Assembly (NCBI GenBank): GCA_012295275.1
Contig: CM022670.1
Location: 11,814,083-11,878,082, forward strand
DNA: 64,000 nucleotides
Direction of reading: 5' to 3'
Origin: Chrysomallon squamiferum
Lineage: Eukaryota > Mollusca > Gastropoda > Neomphalida > Peltospiridae
Positions 13,741 to 24,134 of this stretch are shown here, piece by piece. Every line of letters begins with the position of its first letter. Within the stretch, counting starts at the first letter, position 1. The position numbers and the translations under genes are program-made. The notes beneath the pieces were generated by a model. It had not been told where the DNA came from and searched no databases. It saw only the letters and a list, made by a program, of their open reading frames with translations.

Positions 13741-14239
13741 AAGTATCTATTACTTTATTATAACCCACATTAGCCGATTGTCTTTCATTTGAGAAAAAAG
13801 GTAACCTAGTCTACTCTTGCTCTTAATAATAAAATAAAATAAAATAAAATATTTAAGAATGTGTTCGTGGGGAACGATCACTCCCTTGACTCGCCCTTCC
13901 TCTAGCTACTTCACGACTGACGTGAAATAAAGACAGAAAGAGACTTGGATTGCTGAGTTAAGAGAGTTTTAGAACGGAATGAAAGAAGGATGACTAAAGA
14001 AGAAGAAGACGGCAGATGAACGACAGAACGAGAGTAAAGGAAAAGAGAGCAAATAAAAGTAAGGAAGGAAGAAGAAAATTAAGATAAATATTACACAAAT
14101 GTTCAGTAACTTTTTTATTTACATCTTTTTAAAGAAAGTATTCTTCTAAGACAAAGACAACAGGAAAGGAAGTATTTTATTACTGGTATTATGTTATTAA
14201 CTATTGGAAAATAGGATCATTTGAAGTAATGACACAGAG
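13741..14239 (+). promoter_or_regulatory. 5' flank of copy 1, homologous to the spacer in front of each psiA copy
   Basis: From AGTATCTATTACTTTATTA onward this matches, with small changes, 34049-34250, 40089-40310, 46227-46440, 53666-53880 and 63606-63820, which precede the decayed A-type copies. Shared landmarks are CTTGCTCTTAATAAT, a GGGGAACGATC-like word and TTTTAGAACGGAATGAAAGAA. I infer this is the promoter region of the A-type gene, kept in the pseudogenes. No clear TATA box was seen. Confidence 0.65.
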
Positions 14240-14817
14240 ATGAATCGGTCTAAGTTTACTGGTGCGTCGTTGCTTTTGACACTTTGGTGTATTTTCACCA
14301 ACTGGAACGTTTGTCTTGGAACGTGTAACAGCAAAACGGGGCCTTCGGGTTCTGTGGACTGTTTTCTTGGCACGCCATATTACTCTAAATATCAATGGGG
14401 AACCTGTCTCACCAACAGCTACATTCAACAGAAGTCTGGCGGAAAATACCACTGCAGGAACAGGAACGCTAAATATTGTTATTTCCAGTGCATGGTGGAG
14501 ACTCATGATCTTGACGAAGGACCAGTTTATTCAGACTGTGAATGCACTCCTGGAGCAACCCGCGCACCCACAGAATCACCCACTGGTACTCCCCTAACTA
14601 CTCTACCGCCGTGGTGTTCAAGTCCCGACGGGTCGGACTGTTCGTGGTACAGGCAATGCTTAGAAAAGAAGTACCCGTGTGAAGACTCGCAGAATGGTTA
14701 CGCCATCAGTTACGCTGAAAAGTTTTGTTTCTTGTACACGAAATCTTCGACGAGTTTCTCTAGTATTGGGCAGGTATGTCAGATCGGATTATGTTATCGA
14801 TCCATCTTTAATTCGTC

Positions 14818-14858
<41 letters not shown>

Positions 14859-14876
14859 TATTATTATTATTATTAT

Positions 14877-14929
<53 letters not shown>

Positions 14930-16245
14930 ATAGTAGTAGTAGTAGTAGTATAATTACTACTAGTAATACTCCTACTACTACCATTATTATTATATTTATT
15001 ACAGAAATGGATAAATGCTGTGAGGAAATGTCTTCAGGTATCCTTGGTGCCTCTATTACGTCCCTGGGAATCCCCTTCATGTCGAGATATCAGGGACCGC
15101 GCCTTTGCCTCGTTCTCAGACTGCTATCTGCATCCTTATCGAGGAGATCTTCAATCTGTGATTTGCCTGTAGGAGACTGGTGGAAAGTATTCTGGACAAT
15201 CAAAGGCACATTTCCAAATGCATCAGTTGCCTCTTTGAAAGGGACGTTAGATTCAATGCTGAGGTGTGGCAAACAGTACATGGGCGATGTCTACCCGTTC
15301 GTTCGGATAATTAAGCTGGATGTCGCAAACAACGTGGAACATTACCCAGCAGACGAAAACATTCAGGAGATTAGAAATTCAACGTATGAAAACATTCACG
15401 AGAAAAGAAATTCAACATATGAAAATATTCATGAGAAGAGAAATTCAACAGATGAAAACATTTATAGAAACAAAAATCTGACTAGTGACGAAAGGCTAGC
15501 TGAGTACATCGGTAAAATAGTTGACGCTGTTGCTGCCAGAATGGACTGGAAATCGAAAGGCGTTGGGTGGTTTGCTTTTGTGTCAAACGAGACTGTTCTT
15601 GCACAAGTGTTAAACATTTCAATTATCATCGCTGACAGGTTTAATTTGGACGTTGATGTTCAAGTCAGAAGACAAACATCTCTAAACCTAAACGAGATAA
15701 TGCAGTCGTTTTCAGACGCTGTCAAAAACGGCTCTCTTCAAATTGACGTCGATGAATCCAAGCCAATTAAAATCAATAAACTCGTCATCTGCCAAGATGT
15801 TGAATGTAATCAAATGGAAACGCCCTTTGTGTTAACATCGTTAACACAGACTGGTCCAGTATCTACATCAACAGCTTCAGTGCCGATCACGTTCAATCCA
15901 AGAACATCTACATTACCTTCTTCGACGTCTACACAGACTGGTCCAACATCTACATCAACAACTTCTTCGCCAGTAGCAAAAACACAAGTACCAACGTCTT
16001 CTGGATCAACTACAGCTATGTATCTGCGAACATCAGCCTACATGCTAGACGTGTCGTTGTCAGCTAAATCAGGCTTCACAATGAAGACATCCCCACTATC
16101 AACAGCATTGATGACAACGTCGGTGTCGACTCGGTCCGTGGTGAAACAATTCAGAATGGTTACTGGACTTTCTCCAAATTTAGGAATCTCTGCTGTCGTA
16201 GTTGGTGTCGTATCGGTTCATGTGCTGCACGCTATTTCAAGCTGA
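14240..16245 (+). CDS. Array copy 1 (A type): signal peptide, 8-Cys domain, stanniocalcin-like domain, sequon repeats, Thr-rich stalk, GPI-like tail; one frameshift
   Basis: Exon 1 14240-14773 (178 codons, donor GTATGT), exon 2 15005-16245. Signal peptide about residues 1-28, then eight cysteines between CNSKTG and CECTPG, then a TP-rich linker, then WCSSPDGSDCSWYRQCLE. Exon 2 continues KWINAVRKCLQVSLVPLLRP. The stop-free frame changes near 15145-15160: compared with every paralog one base is missing (GAGGAGATCTTCAATC versus GAGGAGCGTCTTCAGTT). As printed, the spliced frame stops at about 15172. Downstream the original frame is open to 16245 with four sequon repeats, a Ser/Thr-rich stalk (about 15835-16130) and the tail SAVVVGVVSVHVLHAISS. 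This is the only A-type copy with exon 1 and tail both present, about 591 residues if the base is a sequencing error; otherwise a young pseudogene. Confidence 0.75.
14818..15000 (+). repeat. Trinucleotide microsatellites filling the copy-1 intron
   Basis: AAT, then ATT, then a long TAG/AGT run occupy most of the 231-bp intron and end just before the acceptor at 15003-15004. Every TAG unit supplies an AG dinucleotide upstream of the true acceptor. Confidence 0.95.
15352..15483 (+). repeat. 33-bp in-frame coding repeat (ENIHEKRNST), four units
   Basis: 132 bp equals four 11-residue units with consensus (Y/D)ENIHEKRNST, each with one N-glycosylation sequon (NST, NST, NST, NLT). It sits between the stanniocalcin-like domain and the conserved WKSKGVGWFAF block. 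B and C copies lack it: their SADEN is followed directly by PLDALAGDVADSI. Copy number differs in the psiA copies (4 to 6). Confidence 0.95.
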
Positions 16246-17488
16246 AACAAGAACTTTGTAAAATCACTATTATTTTTATTAAGCTTTATTATACTTTATG
16301 CTTATTATTACATGTTTAGTTAAGACACCTTATCGAAATATTATTGTCTGATTTGTCTGTAATTTAAGTATTGTTTTTAACATCTTTCCTTTTTATATAC
16401 TTTTTTAAAATATAATTTGTACATAAATAGATTTTAGTTTAATTATATTCAGTATTTTATATTTCTATTTATTTATTTATTTATTTAGTTAGTTAGTTAG
16501 TTAGTTTCTTACTTAATTATCTGGTTATTATTTTAAAGTTTATCTGTGGATATATAAAGGACAAGTGTAAATATATTCTGAATTCTCTAAAAATGGAAAT
16601 GTCATGACGTCACGATTTTACTTGTAAAGAGGTAACATGACAGCATTTTATTTTATTGTAATACTTTTCTGATTAAATGAACGTATATTTATAAAACATA
16701 ATTAAATTAAATGAAAGTATTATATTTAACAAATGTGTTAATTATATTAACATATTATAATTAATTATTATGTTTAAAATATGTATTAAAGTAATAAAGC
16801 GTATTGTATGAAATGAATGTATTAAATTATAAAAAATAAAACAAACAACCACATTAAACTACGGACCTAATTTCTTAATACACAGAATGTGGCTGTAAAA
16901 GAATATTTTATTGACAAAAAAGAGATAATTTAATAAAAAAAAAATTAAAAACAAATTGAAAAAAGGGAAACAAATAAATTGTATAAGATATTAAATTACA
17001 TGAACGTCATAAATATTAATAAATATTAAAGTATATTGATGACATACATAAAATATAACGACTGATAATTTAAAGCGAAAATATATAATGAAAGATTTTA
17101 ATGAGAAAATATGGACGTTGGAAATTAAGATTTATAAATAATTCATTTTGACTAAAATTCTGTCGAACTGAACATATTATTTCATTAAATATTAAATAAT
17201 ACACAGCCGACACACATAACACACTGAAACGACACGATTACGAAACACCAATTAATAAACAAAACAGCTCACGCATAATTAGCATTCTTTCTGCTGTGTT
17301 TTGCAATGACAAGAAACCACATCGACATATGTATTTTTTCTAAAAACGCTCTGTATTTCGCAAGATGCACAAAAAATTATGTATTCCTAATTGGGTCAGC
17401 AAGATAACGACAAAAAAAAAAGGTCAATTGTTTTCAATATCACAACCAGGAAGATGTTATCGGATTACTCATGTGACACAGCCAGGTA
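16246..17488. promoter_or_regulatory. Intergenic flank copy 1-copy 2, with CRE palindrome
   Basis: AT-rich 3' flank of copy 1 merging into the 5' flank of copy 2. A perfect CRE, TGACGTCA, is at 16605-16612 inside a block conserved through the array. TTTA/TTAG runs lie at 16467-16505. The whole stretch is closely matched by 35855-37117, upstream of copy 4. No gene seen. Confidence 0.7.
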
Positions 17489-17495
17489 CATAAAG
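17489..17495 (+). promoter_or_regulatory. CATAAAG TATA-like box of copy 2 (class I promoter)
   Basis: CATAAAG lies 78 bp before the start codon, preceded by TTACTCATGTGACAC. The same arrangement recurs at 37118-37124, 42619-42625 and 55982-55988 before copies 4, 5 and 7. The core-promoter role is inferred from position and conservation. Confidence 0.5.
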
Positions 17496-17572
17496 ATTTT
17501 ACATTTTTGGGTCTTGTTTGTTGCATACATCTAAGCTTTTGTGAAGAAATCCTTTGATGTTAACAGTAAACA

Positions 17573-19387
17573 ATGTATTGGTCAAGATTTACTGGTGCGT
17601 CGTTGCTTTTCACAATTTGGTGTATTTTCACTAACTGGAACGTTTGTCTTGGAAGGTGTAATCCTGACACTGGGCCTTCGGGTTCTGTGGACTGTTTTCT
17701 AGGCGCGCCATATAACTCTAAATATCAATGGGGAACCTGTCTCACTGACAGCTACATTCAACAGAAGTCTGGAGGAAAATACAAATGTCGAGATTCAACG
17801 GTTACTTACTGTTATTATCAATGTATGATTGAAGTTCATGATCTGGACCATGGCCCTGTATATTCTGACTGTCTATGTTCAGGCGGGACAAACTCACCAG
17901 CTACAGGTACTACAAATACTGGTGCTCCCCTAACTACTCTACCGCCGTGGTGTTCAAGTCCCGACGGGTCGGACTGTTCGTGGTACAGGCAATGCTTAGA
18001 AAAGAAGTATCCGTGTGAAGACTCGAAGTATGGTTACGCCATCAGTTACGCTGAAAAGTTTTGTAATTTATATACCAAGTCTTCGACCAGCTTCTCTAGC
18101 ATTGGACAGGTAGGTTTGAATCGGTCTCTTTGATTTTCTGTTGAACTTTCTTTTTGTTTTTTCTTTCTTATATTTCACGTTCTTATTTTCGGTGATAACT
18201 GAGATTTTTATTCTTTCGTTTCATTGTTTTCTGATTTCTCACACACTTATCTCCGATCCTTTTCTATTTCCGCTATTATATAATGTCTCATTACAGTTTC
18301 GGAATGTAATGATAATAATTAAAACTGGAATAAATCATAGTTAAGATTCTTCGTCTTCTTTTTCTACTTCTACTTCTTATCATCATCTTCATTATCTTCA
18401 TCAGTATCATCGTCATTATCATCATCATCATCATTATCACCATCATCATTACGATTATCATCATCAATAGTATTGTTATCATTATTACAGAAATGGATAA
18501 ATGCTACGAGGAAATGTCTTCAGGTATCCCTGGTGCCTCTGTTGCGTCCCTGGGAATCTCCTTCCTGTCGAGATATCAAGGTCCGCGCCTTTGCGTCGCA
18601 TACAAATTGCTACCTGCATCCTCACCGAGGCGCTCCTTCTATATGTGACTTACCCGTAGGAGACTGGTGGAAGGTATTCTGGACAATCAAAAGCGCCTAT
18701 GTTCAAGCGACGCTGCCAGTTTTCAAAGGAACGTTGGAAACTGTAATCGGGTGCGGCAACCAGTACATGGAGGAAGCGTACGAATTCATCAGAATAATAC
18801 GACTACAAGTGACAAACGTGATTAACCGATTCAAAACGTCTGCTGATGAAAACCCGTTGGACGCTCTGGCCGGGGATGTGGCTGATTCTATTGCAGAGCA
18901 GCTTGGCTGGAAGTCGAGTGGAGTTGGGTGGTTTGCTTATGCAGAGAACGACACTCTTGAACCAACTGAAAAACAGCCAATCGTGAACATTTCCATCATT
19001 ATAGCTGACCAGTCCCAGCTGGATGTCAATGTTAACAGTTCCACGATTTTGAATTTAAATGAAACGGTGGATACTTTGGCGGATGCTATCCAAAGTGGAT
19101 GTCTGAAAATTAAAATAAAAGGAAAGTCGGACGAAGTTTCGATCAAGACGATGATGATATGTGTTGACGTTGCATGTAATAACACATACATGATGGTTTT
19201 CGGAGCAGCAACTTCTTCTGGATCAAGTACATCTCCTTATCTACCAACATCAAGCTTGACAGTGAAGACATCCCCAGCATCAACAGCATCGACTCGGTCC
19301 GTGGTGAAATTTTATCCAAATTTAGGAATCTCTGCTGTCGTTGTTGGTGTCGTATCGGTTCATGTGCTGCACGCTATTTCAAGCTGA
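17573..19387 (+). CDS. Array copy 2 (C type), intact GPI-anchored stanniocalcin-like surface protein
   Basis: Exon 1 17573-18109 (179 codons, donor GTAGGT), exon 2 18491-19387 (298 residues and stop); about 477 residues. The start MYWSRFTGASLLFTIWCIF opens a signal peptide ending near VCLG. The 8-Cys domain runs about residues 29-104, then a TGTTNTGAPLTT linker. Next is WCSSPDGSDCSWYRQCLE with exon-2 KWINATRKCLQ, SCRDIKVRAFASHTNC and ICDLPVGDWWKVFW, the stanniocalcin-like pattern. A second part has GWKSSGVGWFAYAEN and an NISIIIAD strand. The tail is a short Ser/Thr stalk and a hydrophobic SAVVVGVVSVHVLHAISS, a GPI-type signal. No disruption seen. The intron ends in ATC-rich repeats before the acceptor. 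Function unknown. Confidence 0.85.
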
Positions 19388-21301
19388 ACCAAGAACTTTG
19401 TTAAATTATTATTATTTTTATTATGCTTTAATATACTTTATGCTTATTATTACATGTTTAGTGAAGACACCTTATCGAAATATTATTGGCTGATTTGACT
19501 GTAATTTAAGTATTGCTTCTAACATCTTCCCTATTTAAACACTTATATATAATTTGTAAATATATAAACTTCAGTTTAACTATATTTTGAAAATTGCTGT
19601 TTTCAGTATTTCTATTTGTTTATTTATTTATTTTATTATTTTTTATTCTTATTTATTTATTTAGTTAGTTATTTAGTTAGTTATCTGGTTATTATTTTAA
19701 ATTATCTCTCTGGAAATATAAAGAACTAGTATAAATATATTCTGAATTCTATAAAAATGAAAATGTCAGTCAGTAATGTACGCTGTGACGTCACGATTCT
19801 TGTTGTAAAGTTATACAATCATAGTATTTACATGATTTGTAACAGTCTTATTATAATACTCGGTTCATAATTATCAAATAATATCTTCATAGTTTTCTGA
19901 TTATATGAATCTATGTTTATAAAACATAAATAAATTTAAAATATGGGCGTTGGAAATTAAGATTTTGACTTAGACTCTGTCGAAACCAACTCATTATTTC
20001 ATTAAATATTAAATTACATACATCGACACAGATACAACAGTGAAACAACACGAATACGAAAGAGCCGGATACGAAAAACCAGTCAGGTATATAATAAAGT
20101 AATAGACATTGCTGGAATGAAGTTTATTTTTACACATTGCTTCGTTTTTTATTTTACGTTTAAATTAAAATAATTTCTTCTTTTTTTTAAATCTTCCCTT
20201 TTTGAACACTTTTTTAAAATATAATTTGTATATAAATAAACTTCAGTTTAATTATATTTAATTTTATATATTTCTAATTATTTATTTATTGATATATTTA
20301 TTTTATTTTATTTAATTATTTATTTATTTTTTTATTTGGTTAGTTAGTTAGTTAGTTATCTGGTTATTATTTTAAATTATCCCTCTGGAAATATGAAGAA
20401 CCAGTACAAATATATTCTGAATTCTCTAAAAATGCAAATGTCATCCAGCCATGTACGTGATGACGTCACGATTTTGGTTGTAAAGAGGTAAAATGACAGC
20501 ATTTTATTTTATTGTAATTTCTGATTGTGTGAATATATGATTTTAAAAATAATTTAAATAAATAAAAGTATTTTATTAAAAAATGTGTTTATTATATTAA
20601 TTTATTATAATCATTTATTTGTTTAAAAAGTGTTTTAAAGTAATAAAACGTGTTGTATGAAATGAATGTATTAAATTACAATAATAAAAATTAAAAAAAC
20701 CTGTTTAGTAAACCACCAAAAATAACCATATTAAACTATGCACCTAATTTCTTAATACACATTATGTACCTGTAAAAAAAGTATTTACTCAAATGAATAT
20801 TTTATTGATGAAAAAGAGATGATTTAAAAAAAAAATTAAATTTAAAACAAAATGTGTAATATATTAAATTACATGAACGTGATAAATATTAAAGTACATA
20901 TATATTTCTGACGTACATAAAATATAACGTCTGAAAATTTAAAGCGAAAATGTATAATGAAAGACATTTAATGAGAATCTTATGTCAGAAAATATGGACG
21001 TTGGAAATTAAGATTTATAAATCAGTCATTTTGACTTAGATTCTGTCCGATTCACCACCTTATTTCATAAAATATCTGACACAGATACGACACTGTAACG
21101 AAACGAATACAAAACAGCACACCTATCTTTTTTTATCTCTGTTTTGCAATGACAAGAAACCACATCGACACACATCACAAATTTTGTAAAGAAAAAAAAA
21201 ACAAATGTATTGCGAAAGTGGATCAGCAAGAAAAGAAAAGAAAATGTTTGGGGAAAAAAGGGGAATTTATTTTACATGATAACCAGGAAGACGTTCTCGC
21301 A
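19388..21301. other. Intergenic flank copy 2-copy 3
   Basis: Two successive 3'-flank-like blocks, each with a perfect TGACGTCA (19786-19793 and 20461-20468), TTTA/TTAG runs and AATAAA words. About 20090-20165 is an inverted piece of the spacer that precedes psiA copies (CATTGCTGGAATGAAGTTTA is the complement of the TTCCAGCAG region). The interval is closely matched by 57905-59803 between copies 7 and 8. No gene seen. Confidence 0.7.
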
Positions 21302-21330
21302 TGACTCATGTTAAATAACAAGTATAAATA
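21302..21330 (+). promoter_or_regulatory. Class II promoter of copy 3: AP-1-like site plus TATAAATA
   Basis: TGACTCA at 21302-21308 and TATAAATA at 21323-21330, the latter 95 bp before the ATG. The same pair is at 59804-59810/59825-59832 (copy 8) and as TGATTCA/TATAAATA at 50487-50493/50508-50515 (copy 6). The TATA assignment is good by position; the bZIP site is inferred. Confidence 0.65.
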
Positions 21331-21424
21331 TTCAGGTGCACAAACATTTTACATTTCTGTCTTCGTTGTTGTATATGCTGCATCTAAGCTTTTTGAATAA
21401 ATACTTTGAAGTGGACAGTAAACA

Positions 21425-22395
21425 ATGTATCAGTCGAGATTTACTGGTGGGTCGTTGCTTTTGACACTTGGGTGTATTTTCAACAACTGGGACGTTTGTC
21501 TTGGAACGTGTGATATCTACACTGGGCCTTCGGGTTCTGTGGACTGTTTTCTTGGCACGCCATATTACTTTAAATATCAATGGGGAACCTGTCTCACCAA
21601 TAGCTACATTCAACAGAAGTCTGGCGGAAAAGACAGTTGTCGAGATCCAATTGCAATTTACTGTTATTATCAATGTATGCTTGAAGATCATGGTCTGGAC
21701 CATGGCCCTGTATATTCTGATTGTCTATGTTCAGGCGGGTCATCCTCACCACCCACAGATACTACACCCACCGATGCTCCCACAACTACTCTACCGCCGT
21801 GGTGTTCAAGTCCCGACGGGTCGGACTGTTCGTGGTACAGGCAATGCTTAGAAAAGAAGTACCCGTGTGAAGACTCGCAGAATGGTTACGCCATCAGTTA
21901 CGCTGAAAAGTTTTGTAATTTACATACCAAGTCTTCGACCAGCTTCTCTAGCATTGGACAGGTATTCGTCTTAATGATCCGCAAAAACTTGTTTGAAATT
22001 ATAAAAAACCATCAACAAGATTTATTTATTTATTTATCTATTTATCTATCTGTCTATTTCTTTATTATTTCAAATAGTTTAATTTTGCGGCAAACTGTTA
22101 TTCTATTGTATTTTTATTTTTATTTATTTATTTATTTATTCATTTTATTATTCATATTATTCATATTATTATATTTATAATTTTTATTTTTTATATTTTG
22201 TTGTTTCTCTCTTATATTCCTCGTTTTTATTGACGATCATACCTGAGATTTTTATCCTTTCGTTTCATTGTTTTCTTATTCTCATCCACTTATCTCGTCC
22301 TTTTCTTCTGTTATATAATGTCACATTACAGTTTGGATGGTGATGATAAAAATGAAAACTAGTATAAATCATAGTAGGATTCTTGTTCTTTTTCG

Positions 22396-22431
<36 letters not shown>

Positions 22432-23273
22432 CATCATCATCACTATTATCATCATCATCATTATAATAATAATTGTTATTATTACAGAAATGGATAAATG
22501 CTGTGAGGAAATGTCTTCAGGTATCCCTGGTGCCTCTGTTACGTCCCTGGGAATCTCCTTCATGTCGAGATATCAAGGTCCTCGCCTTTGCGTCGCACAC
22601 AAATTGTTACCTGCATCCTTATGAAAACGCTCCTTCTATTTGTGACTTGCCCGTAGAAGACTGGTGGAAGGTATTCTGGACAATCAAAAGCGCCTATGTT
22701 GAAGCGACACTGCCAACTTTGAAAGGAGCATTGGAAACTGTAATCGGGTGCGGTAATCGGTACATGGACGAAGCGTACGAGTTCATCAGAATAATACGAC
22801 TAAAAGTGACAAACGTGATTAACCGATTCAAAAGGTCTGCTGATGACAACCCGTTGGACGCTCTGGCCGGGGATGTGGCTGATTCTATTGCAGATGAGCT
22901 TGGCTGGAAGTCGAGTGGAGTTGGGTGGTTTGCTTATGCAGAGAACGACACTCTGGAACCAACTGAAAAACAGTCTACCGTGAACATTTCCATGATTATA
23001 GCTGACCAGTCCCGGCTGGATGTCAATGATATCAGTTCCACGATTTTAGATCTAAATAAAATAGTGGATGCTTTGGCGGATGCTGTCCAAAGTGGACGTC
23101 TGAAAATTAAAACAAGAGGAAAGTCGGAAGACGTTTCGATTAAAACGATGTGGGCGTGTGTTGACGTCGCGTGTAATAACACATACATGATGGTTTTCGG
23201 GGAAGCAAGCAGTGTGCATCCATCTGTAATCCTACTAATCATGGCGTTGATTAATTTGATGTACGTGTTTTAG
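21425..23273 (+). CDS. Array copy 3 (B type), intact
   Basis: Exon 1 21425-21961 (179 codons, donor GTATTC), exon 2 22488-23273 (261 residues and stop); about 440 residues. It has a signal peptide (MYQSRFTGGSLLLTLGCIF), 8-Cys domain, PTDTTPTDAPTTT linker and stanniocalcin-like domain with CYLHPYENAPSICDL. No Thr-rich stalk: after CNNTYMMVF it reads GEASSVHPSVILLIMALINL and ends MYVF, a different hydrophobic terminus that could also be a GPI signal. The intron ends with ATT/ATC repeats before the acceptor. Its 3' half of exon 2 and downstream flank are duplicated almost exactly in psiB2. Confidence 0.85.
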
Positions 23274-23770
23274 TTTAAAACAACAGAAAAAACAATCAGT
23301 AGACATCAACAGAAATAACAGTTAATACGTGAAGAAGAACAGTAGATAATGATTTATTTTTACCAAAAACAGAAATAATTTTCTATTAATACTTTGAGTT
23401 TGCTTCACTGTTAATTGTTAACTGTATTGTGATTGTGAATTGTATTTTGTATTACCTTGGTTTCGTGAGGGACATTTTTTTGTTTGATTTCTTTTAATGC
23501 AGTTCTGGATACTAAACTGATGAAACAGTGTAGAGATATATTCACTAATTAAAATATGTATAATTTTTGTTGCCGTTGTTATTTTCCTTTTTGTTATTTC
23601 TTTTTATAATAATAATAATAATAATAATAATAATCATATTATGACTAACAGTAGTTAGTTATGTCAGCTATGCTTTTATATAAATTATATCGGAACTACT
23701 ACTACTACTTAATAATCAATAGTATGAATACTCCCCAAAAACATCAGAAAACACAACAACAAAACAAATG

Positions 23771-23809
<39 letters not shown>

Positions 23810-24134
23810 TTAATTTATCTCATTATGAATACCTCTTTTCTTAAACTGATTTAAATGACAGGTATACACAAGCCATCATAGTTACTTTTAATCTTAAACA
23901 GGTGGTGCATTGTGCGAACTTGTGTCCTGGCATGTTGCCCACGACTTATTCACATTTTAGTACCTTTATCAGAGGCGGTGTTGTACGCTGAATACCTATA
24001 GGTTTGACAGTTCATCTTCAAGTTACAGTTCAAGTACGCCTTGACCGAAACTTTTAAACTTGTTAGACTATATTATTTTATATTTAAAATCAAAACAACG
24101 AAAAGGGTGCCTGAAAGAAAGATGAACAAAGGAT
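23274..24134. other. Spacer of tandem unit 1
   Basis: Contains an ATA trinucleotide run (23607-23632), a TA run (23775-23808) and, at about 23900-24075, the roughly 190-bp block starting GGTGGTGCATTGTGCGAAC that recurs in every spacer of the array. No open frame of note. Same content at 26485-27355 and 29706-30573. Confidence 0.75.

Noticed and set aside
21468-21851. 127-codon second-frame open frame inside exon 1 of copy 3, with equivalents in copies 1, 4, 5, 6, 7 and 8
   Set aside because: It overlaps the signal-peptide and 8-Cys frame, has no domain, differs in length and end between copies, and recurs only because the exons are recent duplicates.
22399-22470. Regular short repeats that might suggest a CRISPR array
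   Set aside because: They are trinucleotide microsatellites without spacers, in a eukaryotic intron.
22473-22624. Second frame at the start of exon 2 beginning MDKCCEEMSSG in copies 1, 3, 6 and 8
   Set aside because: It does not join exon 1 in phase and lacks the conserved KWINA and RKCLQV words; the other frame carries the family cysteines. In copy 1 it looks continuous only because of the 1-nt deletion.
22934-23242. Recurring 102-codon minus-strand open frame opposite exon 2 (also at 26145, 29366, 32592, 38575, 52130)
   Set aside because: It is the complement of the well-supported exon 2; no domain, no promoter, and conservation is explained by the sense strand.
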